From the NCBI GenBank assembly GCA_947302355.1, contig CAMYUU010000008.1, positions 1 through 35,892 on the forward strand: DNA of 35,892 nt. The letters are read 5' to 3'. The stretch is from an uncultured Candidatus Saccharibacteria bacterium (lineage in GTDB: Bacteria > Patescibacteriota > Saccharimonadia > Saccharimonadales > Saccharimonadaceae). The translations under genes were made by a program, and so were the position numbers. Each line of letters begins with the position of its first letter. Position 1 is the first letter of the stretch. This document shows, in pieces, positions 8,216-15,874 of the stretch. The notes beneath the pieces are model-generated. The model worked only from the letters and a program-made list of their open reading frames with translations. It did no database searches and was not told where the DNA came from.

Positions 8216-9155
8216 GTACACTTCTTTGTTTATGATTTTCTGTTTTTCCGGAAATGGTAGTTCGGATCGACATGTATACTTGATTCATGGCCGGCATCAG
8301 TAGTAAGAATATTAAAATCATAATGAAATTCAGAATGATAACCTCTGTGGACGGTGTGGAGCCTCGAAACAAGGCCGCAAAGATTAGCGAAAAGATGACC
8401 ATGTATACAATAGCAACTGAGGAGAGCAAAACTGTATAGGAGAAGATTTTTAGCCAGATTGATGATAAGTTGAGCGAGCGATATCGCAATATCGAATAAT
8501 AATACGAAATAATCATGGCAGATAGCGTAAGCGGACCTAACCATGTGAGGTTCCAGTTGCCAAAAATTGGTAGTATTATTTCGGAAACTCCGATAATCAA
8601 ACTTGAGAGAGCAAATGCAACCATGATGATGAAGTCGCCTTTACGTTTGCGGATTGAGTGCGTACGAAGGCACTGCTTGAGCAACGCGGTAGCAACTGCG
8701 GTTATGATAGAACAGAAGTAAAATATATATGTAATATAGAATAGTCCTATATTTAAACTAATCGTATTGCCAGTGTTTGCGAGGTTGATTTCTGAATATA
8801 AGAGTTCGGGTTTCAGGAAGATAATAATTGATAAGATTGCACCTGCAATCGCAAAGAGCAAAGTTAAAAGTCTGCCGTTTTTTTCATTCCAGACTACGTA
8901 GCTGAGGAAGAAAATATCAATTAGGATAGCTGCTACGAATACCCAGTTAACATGCCATGAGATGTTGAGGTTACTTTCTGGAGTGGCGGTAAGGAAGATT
9001 AGGATTGATGCGGTCCAAACAGCGGCAAAGAGCGCTGACATAAAAAACCAGAACGCCTGGACTTTTTCACCTTTTTTAGCTCCAAAGAAAGTAACTACGC
9101 CAGATAAAAAAGTTAGAATTGATACTGTGGTTAATAGAATAATAATTAAGTGCAC
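8187..9155 (-). CDS. Stand-alone 7TM sensor-type membrane protein (histidine-kinase N-terminal 7TM-like)
   Basis: 322 residues starting at GTG, with AAGGAGG upstream. I count eight or nine hydrophobic helices. The order of helices and the LGPLTLSAMIISYYYSILRYRSLNLSS segment match the 7TM region found at the N-terminus of some histidine kinases (PF16927-like). No HisKA, HATPase or other output domain follows; after the last helix there is only a short basic tail ending HGKRSKEKQ. It may signal through a partner, act as a ligand-binding or transport protein, or be a family using the same fold differently. It is cotranscribed with the CAP-domain protein. Confidence 0.7.
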   Translation of the reverse strand: MHLIIILLTTVSILTFLSGVVTFFGAKKGEKVQAFWFFMSALFAAVWTASILIFLTATPESNLNISWHVNWVFVAAILIDIFFLSYVVWNEKNGRLLTLLFAIAGAILSIIIFLKPELLYSEINLANTGNTISLNIGLFYITYIFYFCSIITAVATALLKQCLRTHSIRKRKGDFIIMVAFALSSLIIGVSEIILPIFGNWNLTWLGPLTLSAMIISYYYSILRYRSLNLSSIWLKIFSYTVLLSSVAIVYMVIFSLIFAALFRGSTPSTEVIILNFIMILIFLLLMPAMNQVYMSIRTTISGKTENHKQRSVHGKRSKEKQ

Positions 9156-9173
9156 CGAACCTCCTTTTTAATC

Positions 9174-9182
9174 ATTATACCA
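9174..9182 (-). promoter_or_regulatory. Extended -10 (TGG-TATAAT) with leader and SD for the 7TM/CAP operon
   Basis: Minus-strand TGG-TATAAT is followed about 18 nt later by the GTG at 9155, with AAGGAGG between them. A conventional short leader rather than a leaderless start. Confidence 0.6.
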
Positions 9183-9188
9183 TAAGTT

Positions 9189-10619
9189 TTATCGACGGAA
9201 GCCATTATTGAAAATATTATGATTATTCCCGATTGTAGTAGTAATGCCAGAGATGATGAAATCTTGATATTTTTGGTCATTTAGGTAGATTGAGTATGTT
9301 TCGTTTAGTACGAAATCCGTCGTACCGGCTGCAAGATGACTAAAAGCTTTTGCCGAAACATGCGAAATCACGGTATTTCCATTATAGTCTTTAATGTCAA
9401 TACGCGTGTTTGGTTCGAGTTGATTTTGGAAGAATACGCTAATATTGTAAACAGTAGATGTATCACCGAGTGTTTCCGCCATCCCGTTTGAGCCGACGGC
9501 GATTACAGTGCCACCATTTATAGTAATTCCAGCTCCACTGTCTAGCGCCCCATTTCCATTATTGGTGGGGCCATCTATTATGGTTGTGCCGCCATTAAAA
9601 TAGATATAACCATTCGAATCTACTCCGTCTCCACCGGAATTTACGTAGATGTTTCCACCATTAATAGATAGCAAACAGCTTGGGTCTGCATTGTTAGGGT
9701 TTTGCGGTGTAGATGAGTCACCTGAACCATTTCCGGCGTTAATTCCATCATCGTTAGTGGTTAAGCTGATATTACCACCATTAATTGCAATAACTGGCGA
9801 TTCTAGCCCTTCGTAGGATTGGGATATGGTTATTGTTCCGTTGTCTACTCTTAGTTTTCGACTGGCGCGTATGCCGTCGTCACCAGCGTCAATAAAGAAA
9901 TTACCGCCTTCTATAAAGACATATCCTTTGCCGACATCTACCTCGTTGGTAGATTTAATCGCATCAGCTTTCGAGCTGATTGTGAAATTACCATTAATAA
10001 TATGTACCGAATCTTTACCACGGATACCATCATCAGTGGCGTTAATTTGGTAATATCCACCCCTAAATTTGAGGTCATCTTTGCCTACGATGGCGTCTTG
10101 ATATTTTGCAGTTAAATGCAATGTGCCGTCTCCCTGAAACACTAAATCATCTTTGCTGTAGATTACTCCGCTGACATCTTCGTCGTATATCGAATCATAG
10201 CTTGCGCCGTCCGTGAGATAGTTTTCGCCAATAAGTTCAATTACTAAATTATTCGCGGAGTAACAGGCGATGGCTGGCCCAGTTGGGTTTTCGATGGTTG
10301 CATTGTCTAGTATTATTTTAACGTCGTCATTATTAGCATCAATTATGAGCGGTTGGTTAATTGTATTTTCGGATAATCTGTAAACGCCGGCTTTATTGAT
10401 TGCGGTTACATTTGATGGGTCTATATCCATTGTTTCATAACTAGCCCAATTGATTTTTTCGTCACCATTATCCAATGCTAAATCTTCTTCAGTAATTCCT
10501 GGTGGATTACTTTTATTATTAACATTGAGAATTACGGCGACGGTTAGGGTTGCAATCAATGCGAGCGTGATAATGATGACTCGATAGTCTATACGGAAAT
10601 TTTTATTAGGGTTTGACAA
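9189..10619 (-). CDS. Beta-helix carbohydrate-binding-type protein (DUF4353/Cthe_2159-like)
   Basis: 476 residues from a TTG start with GAGGAG upstream. A single membrane segment (about residues 12-32) anchors it outside. The rest is a right-handed beta-helix-like array of short repeats such as GGNFFIDAGDDGIRAS, GGNISLTTNDDGINAG and GGNIYVNSGGDGVDSN, rich in Asp and Asn at turns. This is the pattern of the Cthe_2159/DUF4353 family, whose founder binds acidic polysaccharide with calcium. It is the last gene of a VTC-DUF4956-beta-helix operon; in other bacteria the same pair is followed by CotH or by this family. Function in polyphosphate or cell-wall polymer handling is unproven. Confidence 0.85.
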   Translation of the reverse strand: MSNPNKNFRIDYRVIIITLALIATLTVAVILNVNNKSNPPGITEEDLALDNGDEKINWASYETMDIDPSNVTAINKAGVYRLSENTINQPLIIDANNDDVKIILDNATIENPTGPAIACYSANNLVIELIGENYLTDGASYDSIYDEDVSGVIYSKDDLVFQGDGTLHLTAKYQDAIVGKDDLKFRGGYYQINATDDGIRGKDSVHIINGNFTISSKADAIKSTNEVDVGKGYVFIEGGNFFIDAGDDGIRASRKLRVDNGTITISQSYEGLESPVIAINGGNISLTTNDDGINAGNGSGDSSTPQNPNNADPSCLLSINGGNIYVNSGGDGVDSNGYIYFNGGTTIIDGPTNNGNGALDSGAGITINGGTVIAVGSNGMAETLGDTSTVYNISVFFQNQLEPNTRIDIKDYNGNTVISHVSAKAFSHLAAGTTDFVLNETYSIYLNDQKYQDFIISGITTTIGNNHNIFNNGFRR

Positions 10620-10621
10620 TG

Positions 10622-11293
10622 TTATATCTCCTCTTCACAACATGGTTCAGAAAGAAGCACTTTAAGATTACTATTTCTGATGCGAATTTCGTCGAGAAAT
10701 TCTTTTTCATTAACGCTAGCTTTCAGCTTTACATCGTATGTCAATTTATAGAGTGAGCCCATGTTTACGGTCTTCATTCGAATAAGACGTGCGCGGGAAG
10801 TATATTTTTCGAAAATATCATCAAATGTTTCGTCATAGTCCAAGTCTTCCGGGATGATGATTTTGAGTACGCGCTCATTTTGATTAGGTTCCAAAAAATG
10901 CGTGTATGTTAAAATTACAATTGCGACAATCGCAATGACACTAATTACAGTGGCGAAAAGGATATGCCCCATACCTAGTGCTAGCCCTACCATCATAGCG
11001 AAAAATACGCTCAATAGATCTTTGGCGCGTCCCTGGATCGAGCGGAATCTGATTAGTGAAAAAGCGCCAAGTATTGCGATTGAGGTGCCTAGGTTGCCGT
11101 TAATCATAATCATGACTGCCATTACTAATAGCGGTAAGACTGCTAGAGTGATCAAGAATCCTTTTGTGGTCTGGGAAGTTTTCATATGCGTAATTGCAAT
11201 TGCAATGCCTAAGATTAGAGCTACGCTGGCGCAAATAAGAGCGGTAGCGATGTCTAATCCTGTTGATGTCGTATTAAATATACTGCTAAACAT
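10622..11293 (-). CDS. DUF4956 membrane protein
   Basis: 223 residues with four hydrophobic helices in the first ~140 residues and a soluble C-terminal ~80-residue domain. The signature GAFSLIRFRSIQGRAKDL followed by an FFAMMVGLALGMG helix identifies the DUF4956 family. Molecular function is unknown; the family is repeatedly encoded next to VTC-domain proteins, as here. The ATG at 11293 has AAAGGAG upstream and overlaps the VTC stop by 8 nt, so the two are coupled. Its stop is 2 nt from the next gene's start. Confidence 0.88.
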   Translation of the reverse strand: MFSSIFNTTSTGLDIATALICASVALILGIAIAITHMKTSQTTKGFLITLAVLPLLVMAVMIMINGNLGTSIAILGAFSLIRFRSIQGRAKDLLSVFFAMMVGLALGMGHILFATVISVIAIVAIVILTYTHFLEPNQNERVLKIIIPEDLDYDETFDDIFEKYTSRARLIRMKTVNMGSLYKLTYDVKLKASVNEKEFLDEIRIRNSNLKVLLSEPCCEEEI

Positions 11294-12011
11294 TTTTCTC
11301 CTTTATTATTTTTTCATAAATCTTACCAACCTTGCTAAATCGTTGTGGATAAATTCTATTCGTTGAAAGTATCTTGGTCAGCCATAATGGTAATGACCCC
11401 CGCGACTTTATTTCCATAATTATATTTTTATCATCCTTAAAGTAAATTTTATCATGTTTTTTCTTCGTAAAGCTCAAATCGTTGTCACGGTATTTGAGGT
11501 TTTCATCAAAAGTGATACGCAAACCATCTTCTTTTTTGTATGATTCGCGATGATACATAACTAAGATTTTGGGGGAAAGCTTAAGATGACTAATCAAATA
11601 ATCTATTTCGCGCGCAATCTGAAAATCAATCTTCGACCTTTGCTGGTTAGAAATCATATCGACTAGCGTTGTTTTTTGACTCACTAATATATCGAAATCC
11701 TTACGGGTAATCATGACGCGTCGCTTATATCCGGGATTGCTTTCTTTTTCGCGAAGTTTGGTCTTAATCTCCAAGAAAACTCGGTCGTATCCGCTATAAG
11801 ATCTAGCACGGAGCTTGTGTTTAAAGTTAGTCCAGTCGATAGATTGAGAGATTAAATCGTAATTATCGGTATCAAAATATAGATTAAAAATTTCGGATTT
11901 AAAATAATTGTCCTTTTCGATGTGATGTTTGATTTCATTTATAATCTGGCTTTTTTGAGCTTTATTGATCAAGTATTTCTTTTCAATACGATCAAAAACT
12001 TTTGACTTCAT
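11286..12011 (-). CDS. VTC-domain protein (polyphosphate polymerase-like)
   Basis: 241 residues spanning one VTC domain: N-terminal FDRIEKKYLI, then KHKLRARSY, FLEIKTK and YKRRVMI strands carrying the basic tunnel residues, and IIMEIKSRG near the end. In yeast Vtc4 this tunnel fold makes polyphosphate from ATP. In bacteria the domain is usually cytoplasmic and sits beside DUF4956, as it does here. No membrane helix of its own. First gene of the operon; TATAAT lies 9 nt before its ATG. Confidence 0.87.
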   Translation of the reverse strand: MKSKVFDRIEKKYLINKAQKSQIINEIKHHIEKDNYFKSEIFNLYFDTDNYDLISQSIDWTNFKHKLRARSYSGYDRVFLEIKTKLREKESNPGYKRRVMITRKDFDILVSQKTTLVDMISNQQRSKIDFQIAREIDYLISHLKLSPKILVMYHRESYKKEDGLRITFDENLKYRDNDLSFTKKKHDKIYFKDDKNIIMEIKSRGSLPLWLTKILSTNRIYPQRFSKVGKIYEKIIKEKNV

Positions 12012-12020
12012 ATACTATAT

Positions 12021-12026
12021 ATTATA
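12021..12026 (-). promoter_or_regulatory. -10 box TATAAT for the VTC operon, leaderless type
   Basis: Minus-strand TATAAT ends 9 nt before the ATG at 12011. No TG extension and no SD. Divergent from the ABC-transporter promoter in a 66-bp gap. Confidence 0.45.
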
Positions 12027-12058
12027 TACGAAAACTTGAAATAGTCTAAAAATTTTTA

Positions 12059-12067
12059 TGTTATAAT
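12059..12067 (+). promoter_or_regulatory. Extended -10 (TGT-TATAAT) for the ABC transporter, leaderless type
   Basis: TG 12059-12060 and TATAAT 12062-12067 precede the ATG at 12078 by 10 nt. The in-frame ATG at 12066 overlaps the -10 box, so it should not be in the transcript; this decides the start at 12078. Confidence 0.6.
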
Positions 12068-12077
12068 GATTGTAGAC

Positions 12078-15000
12078 ATGCTAGAGATTCGGGGTGTGAA
12101 GAAGACCTACTTGACGGGTGGGATTAAACGAGTTGTCTTAAATGACATTTCGGTAAATTTTCGCACCAGCGAATTTGTGACAATTCTTGGACCTTCTGGG
12201 TCTGGTAAGACTACATTGCTCAACATTGTTGGTGGATTAGACAAGTATTCGGCTGGCGATTTGATTGTCAATGAAAAATCAACAAAGAAGTTTCGCGATA
12301 AAGATTGGGATTCTTACCGAAACCATAGAATTGGTTTTGTTTTTCAGAATTATAACTTGATCCCGCATCAGACCGTATTACAGAATGTGCGTCTTGCCTT
12401 AACTTTATCTGGCATTTCAAAACGTGATTCAATTCGCCGTGCAAAGAAGGCCTTGAAAGATGTTGGCTTAGAGGACCACATCGACAAACGCCCGAATCAA
12501 CTATCTGGCGGACAAATGCAGAGAGTCGCAATTGCGAGGGCGCTGGTAAATGATCCCGATATCCTGTTGGCGGATGAGCCGACGGGCGCATTGGATTCGG
12601 AGACAAGCGTCCAGGTGATGGATATTTTGAAAAAAATAGCTAAAGATAAGCTGGTGATTATGGTCACTCATAACCCAGATTTAGCTAAGGCTTATGCAAC
12701 GCGAATTATTAAGCTAAAAGATGGCAAGATTACGTCTGACTCTAATCCATACAATGGAAAAAAGAAAACTGATTTGGAATTAGTGGAGGCACAAAAGAAG
12801 AGCAAGAAAACCAAGATGTCATTTTTGACTGCACTTTCGTTGTCGCTCAAAAATCTTATGACGAAGAAAGCACGGACTATCTTGGTATCTATTGCTGGTT
12901 CGATTGGGATTATAGGCATTGCTCTGATTTCAGCGGTTTCGACTGGGTTTCAGAACTATATTGATAAAATCGAACATGATACTCTCACATCTTATCCGCT
13001 TTCTTTAATGCAGGAATCAACCAATATTACCGGAATATTACTTAGCATGACTGGGATGAGCGAAGAATCTATACATGAAGACGGCAAATTGCACGAGAGT
13101 CAAATACTTTCTTCGACGCTGGGCAATGTCACCAAAAATGATTTAGCAAGTTTTAGAGATTATTTAAATCGCCATTATAGTGAAGTTGAAGAGGATATTA
13201 GGCTAATTGAATATGAATACAATATAGATCCAATGATTTATACTATTGATGCGACTGGTGAACTCGCACAGCTAAATCCAAATAATCTGTTCTCAACTAT
13301 ACTCGGAGATAATTCTTTGATGAACTCTTATTCCAATTTGACTTCGTCATTTCGGCAATATGATTTAGAGAATATCAAGACAGACACTAATCTTGTGGCC
13401 GGACGTTATCCTGAGGAATATAATGAGATGGTAGTATATCTTTCTAATGAATATGAGATATCTGATTTTTTGACTTATTCACTTGGGCTTCATGACACTG
13501 ATAGGTTGAGTGAAATAATTAAAAAGATTATGGGTGGGGAAGACGTCGAAATAAATGAAGAACCTTTGGTATTGACTTACGACGATTTAATGAGCGTAGA
13601 TTTGCGTTTAGTTTATGCGGCGGATACTTATAAATATAACGAAAAATATGATGTGTATGAGGATATGTCTGGCGATTTGAATTATATGATGAATATATAT
13701 GAGAATGATTCTGAGGAACTAAAAATTGTTGGTATTGTTACGCCAAATTCCGAATTGACGAGCGGAAATGGGATACTATATTTGCCTTCACTGGTTCGAC
13801 ATATTATCGAAAAATCGTCCGAAAAAGAAATAGTTAAAAAACAACTCGCTAGCCCAACAATTGACATTTTTTCGGGAACCAAGTTCGGGGAAGAGTCCAA
13901 CGATTTTAATTTTGAGTTTTCAGATTTGGTTTCTGTTGATAATGCCGCCTTATCTCAAGCTTTTAATGTTACTATTGACCAGAATGCAATTTCAGCTAAG
14001 ACCACAGAATATATTAATCAGATTAGCGATGATATCACGGCCGATATTTCTCCTGTTAAGGATGTGCTGACTGATAGATTCAGGGAGTTATCCGATGGAT
14101 TAATGTATAAAATCCTTGAAATAATAATGTCTGGCGGAACGATAGATCAAGACAATATCGATTCAACAATTGAAGAATATCTCAACGAGCTAGATTTTAC
14201 AGTATTAACTGAAAAGTATTTGATTCCTGTTGATAGTTTTAAGAGTTTTTACGCTGGACTCTTAAAAGGATATTTGGGCATCAAAATGCAAGATCCAACT
14301 ATGGAAATCGATTCGTATCTCAGCATGACAGAGGTCGGCAAAGCGTTCGATACCCTATCAATTGCGATTACCGAGGTCATGATGAAGCAGGCGATTTTGA
14401 CCAAGGTTGGCGGATTAACTACCTATTTGACTTCTAGTTTCTCTAAGGCGTTCAATATTGATGAGAGCAAATTGCTTTCAGCGTTTAAACTTAACTTTAC
14501 TGAAGAAGAGCTTTCCCGTATCGTAACGGCAATGTTCACCAAGAAAGAATCGACCCTATCTACAAATCTAGCGCTTTTGGGCTATCAAGATCTGGAAGAC
14601 CCATTTGAGATGGCTTTCTATTTTAATTCTTTTGACGGGAAGACGCATTTTATAAAGTTCCTAGATGATTATAATGAATTGATGAAATCTTATGATTCGG
14701 AAAATAAAGTTATCGATTATACAGATACTACCGGCGTCTTAATGTCGTCAGTTAAAACAATTGTCGATGCCGTATCCTATGTATTGATTGCATTTGTTTC
14801 TATTTCTTTGATTGTTTCCTCCATTATGATTGGAGTAATCACCTATATTTCTGTATATGAGCGCACTAAGGAAATTGGTATCCTGAGAGCAATAGGCGCC
14901 AGTAAACACAATATCTCGTCAATCTTCAATGCTGAAACGTTTATTATTGGATTTCTTTCTGGCTTATTTGGAGTAGTGATTTCGTACTTACTTGTGCCAA

Positions 15001-15176
15001 TTATTAATATTGTCTTACATCATTTTACTGGCGATATCCCACTCTCTGCCATGCTTGACCCTAGAATGGCTGGATTTTTGATTGTTCTAAGCATTGTTTT
15101 GACCCTAATTGGTGGTTTGATTCCAGCTCGTTCGGCTTCAAAGAAAGATCCAGTAGAAGCTTTGAGAAGTGAGTAA
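12078..15176 (+). CDS. ABC transporter: ATPase fused to FtsX-type permease (MacB-like)
   Basis: 1032 residues from the ATG at 12078. Residues 1-230 are a LolD/MacB-type ATPase: Walker A GPSGSGKT at 38-45, signature LSGGQMQRVAIARAL, Walker B plus D-loop LLADEPTGALD and the switch His in VTHNPD. A first helix follows a KKARTILVSIAGSIG segment, then a very large extracytoplasmic region of about 500 residues, then three C-terminal helices with the FtsX motif YERTKEIGILRAIGAS. The topology is that of mechanotransmission (type VII) transporters, which drive lipoprotein release, toxin or peptide export, or cell-wall hydrolases without moving substrate through the membrane. The outer domain is much larger than MacB's, so the substrate is uncertain. 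Monocistronic. Confidence 0.92.
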   Translation: MLEIRGVKKTYLTGGIKRVVLNDISVNFRTSEFVTILGPSGSGKTTLLNIVGGLDKYSAGDLIVNEKSTKKFRDKDWDSYRNHRIGFVFQNYNLIPHQTVLQNVRLALTLSGISKRDSIRRAKKALKDVGLEDHIDKRPNQLSGGQMQRVAIARALVNDPDILLADEPTGALDSETSVQVMDILKKIAKDKLVIMVTHNPDLAKAYATRIIKLKDGKITSDSNPYNGKKKTDLELVEAQKKSKKTKMSFLTALSLSLKNLMTKKARTILVSIAGSIGIIGIALISAVSTGFQNYIDKIEHDTLTSYPLSLMQESTNITGILLSMTGMSEESIHEDGKLHESQILSSTLGNVTKNDLASFRDYLNRHYSEVEEDIRLIEYEYNIDPMIYTIDATGELAQLNPNNLFSTILGDNSLMNSYSNLTSSFRQYDLENIKTDTNLVAGRYPEEYNEMVVYLSNEYEISDFLTYSLGLHDTDRLSEIIKKIMGGEDVEINEEPLVLTYDDLMSVDLRLVYAADTYKYNEKYDVYEDMSGDLNYMMNIYENDSEELKIVGIVTPNSELTSGNGILYLPSLVRHIIEKSSEKEIVKKQLASPTIDIFSGTKFGEESNDFNFEFSDLVSVDNAALSQAFNVTIDQNAISAKTTEYINQISDDITADISPVKDVLTDRFRELSDGLMYKILEIIMSGGTIDQDNIDSTIEEYLNELDFTVLTEKYLIPVDSFKSFYAGLLKGYLGIKMQDPTMEIDSYLSMTEVGKAFDTLSIAITEVMMKQAILTKVGGLTTYLTSSFSKAFNIDESKLLSAFKLNFTEEELSRIVTAMFTKKESTLSTNLALLGYQDLEDPFEMAFYFNSFDGKTHFIKFLDDYNELMKSYDSENKVIDYTDTTGVLMSSVKTIVDAVSYVLIAFVSISLIVSSIMIGVITYISVYERTKEIGILRAIGASKHNISSIFNAETFIIGFLSGLFGVVISYLLVPIINIVLHHFTGDIPLSAMLDPRMAGFLIVLSIVLTLIGGLIPARSASKKDPVEALRSE

Positions 15177-15216
15177 GGCTCATATATTAAATATATTGTA
15201 ATAGTTGACATAAGGG

Positions 15217-15546
15217 GTGGTTGCCGGAGAAGGCGCACATTTTGAAACCGAGAGCGGTAACGTATCCACGAAAACCTCTACCTACTTCCGTGGCGATATT
15301 TTCGATGATGAAACTCAGCCTATCCGTGACACTACCGTCACTATTTCCGAGGCCGAAGAGGAAGACATGGTTGCTCCATCTACTCCGGATGCTCCTAGCA
15401 CTGGTGATAATTTTACGGCAGATGAAAGCGCTAATTTTAGCGCTATTAACCACATTGTAACCACTATTATAAGTTTGTTCGCTATTTTAGTTGGATTATA
15501 TTCTTATAAAAAACGAGCTTTGTGCTCGTTTTTTATTTGTTATTAG
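15217..15546 (+). pseudogene. Probable C-terminal remnant of a surface protein
   Basis: A 109-codon frame begins just after an in-frame TAA at 15211-15213; the GTG at 15217 has no convincing SD or promoter and there is no signal peptide. The middle is acidic and Thr/Pro-rich with APSTGDN, and residues ~78-97 form one membrane helix followed by KKR, the layout of a wall-anchored protein's tail. The frame then runs through the terminator hairpin at 15508-15534 before stopping, so the last residues (ALCSFFICY) are encoded by terminator DNA. That suggests a lost stop or frameshift. It could instead be a small intact membrane protein using an unusual start. Confidence 0.5.
15508..15534 (+). terminator. 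Rho-independent terminator, probably bidirectional
   Basis: AAAAAACGAGC at 15508-15518 pairs with GCTCGTTTTTT at 15524-15534 around a 5-nt loop. A/T runs on both sides let it work in either direction, including for the minus-strand tRNA region. Confidence 0.75.
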
Positions 15547-15568
15547 CAATTTTTGATAATAAAAATGA

Positions 15569-15583
15569 CTGGGGTGGTAGGAC
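15569..15583 (-). repeat. Extra copy of the tRNA-Gln 3' end (direct repeat with 15751-15765)
   Basis: CTGGGGTGGTAGGAC occurs here and again at 15751-15765, where it is the 3' acceptor/T-arm end of tRNA-Gln. Three bases further out also match with one difference (TGA versus TGG). Repeats of a tRNA 3' end usually mark integration or duplication at the tRNA. Confidence 0.7.
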
Positions 15584-15584
15584 A

Positions 15585-15688
15585 GTGGTTTGCTTCGCAA
15601 AGCCACAACGCCGAGCGTCGTCTCGGTATATTTCAAATAGATTTGAAATATACGCTCGTCTCCTACGACGTCCGAACCCTACGGGTTC
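15585..15688. repeat. Hairpin-dense element of unknown nature between the two tRNA-end copies
   Basis: Packed inverted repeats: GTGGTTTGC/GCAAAGCCAC (15585-15606, one bulge), CCGAG/CTCGG (15611-15626), a perfect 12-bp palindrome TATATTTCAAAT/ATTTGAAATATA (15627-15652) enclosed by CGAGCG (15612-15617)/CGCTCG (15653-15658), CGTCGT (15616-15621)/ACGACG (15665-15670), and GAACCC/GGGTTC (15674-15688). No plausible coding. Could be a REP/MITE-like sequence or a structured RNA; not recognised. Confidence 0.6.
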
Positions 15689-15706
15689 TCGTCCCTCACC
15701 TTCAAT

Positions 15707-15749
15707 CAGAATCAAAATAAGACTCCATCGGAGTCTTCTTCTGATTCTG
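15707..15749 (-). terminator. Two-tier hairpin directly downstream of tRNA-Gln
   Basis: Outer stem CAGAATCA (15707-15714)/TGATTCTG (15742-15749) encloses AAGACTCC (15719-15726)/GGAGTCTT (15730-15737). It starts within the encoded CCA end of the minus-strand tRNA, so it probably ends transcription or guides 3' processing. There is no long T-run after it on the minus strand. Confidence 0.5.
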
Positions 15750-15822
15750 GCTGGGGTGGTAGGACTCGAACCCACGAATGTCGGGACCAGAACCCGATGC
15801 CTTACCACTTGGCGACACCCCA
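15748..15822 (-). tRNA. tRNA-Gln (anticodon CTG)
   Basis: On the minus strand it begins TGGGGTGTCGCCAAGTGGTA and folds into a full cloverleaf. The acceptor TGGGGTG (15816-15822) pairs with CACCCCA (15752-15758). The anticodon stem TCGGG/CCCGA holds the loop TTCTGGT, so the anticodon is CTG. The T-arm has GTGGGTTCGAGTCCTAC. Discriminator G at 15751 and an encoded CCA at 15748-15750. The sequence closely follows bacterial tRNA-Gln. The plus-strand reading frame over it, containing VGLEPTNVGTRTRC, is a familiar artefact of tRNA genes and is not a protein. Confidence 0.95.
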
Positions 15823-15856
15823 AGCTTTTTATATTTTATCATATTTACAAAAATAA

Positions 15857-15865
15857 TGCTATAAT
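15857..15865 (+). promoter_or_regulatory. Extended -10 (TGC-TATAAT), leaderless type
   Basis: TG 15857-15858 and TATAAT 15860-15865, 9 nt before the ATG at 15875; no SD. Confidence 0.6.
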
Positions 15866-15874
15866 GAGTGCATC

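Noticed and set aside
12066-12077. Upstream ATG of the ABC transporter
   Set aside because: It lies on the -10 box TATAATG and would be outside the transcript; the ATG at 12078 gives the normal MLEIRGVKKTY start.
15585-15688. A second, degenerate tRNA in the hairpin-dense element
   Set aside because: Only the 3' acceptor side is present; there is no matching 5' acceptor strand, anticodon stem or T-loop TTCGA.
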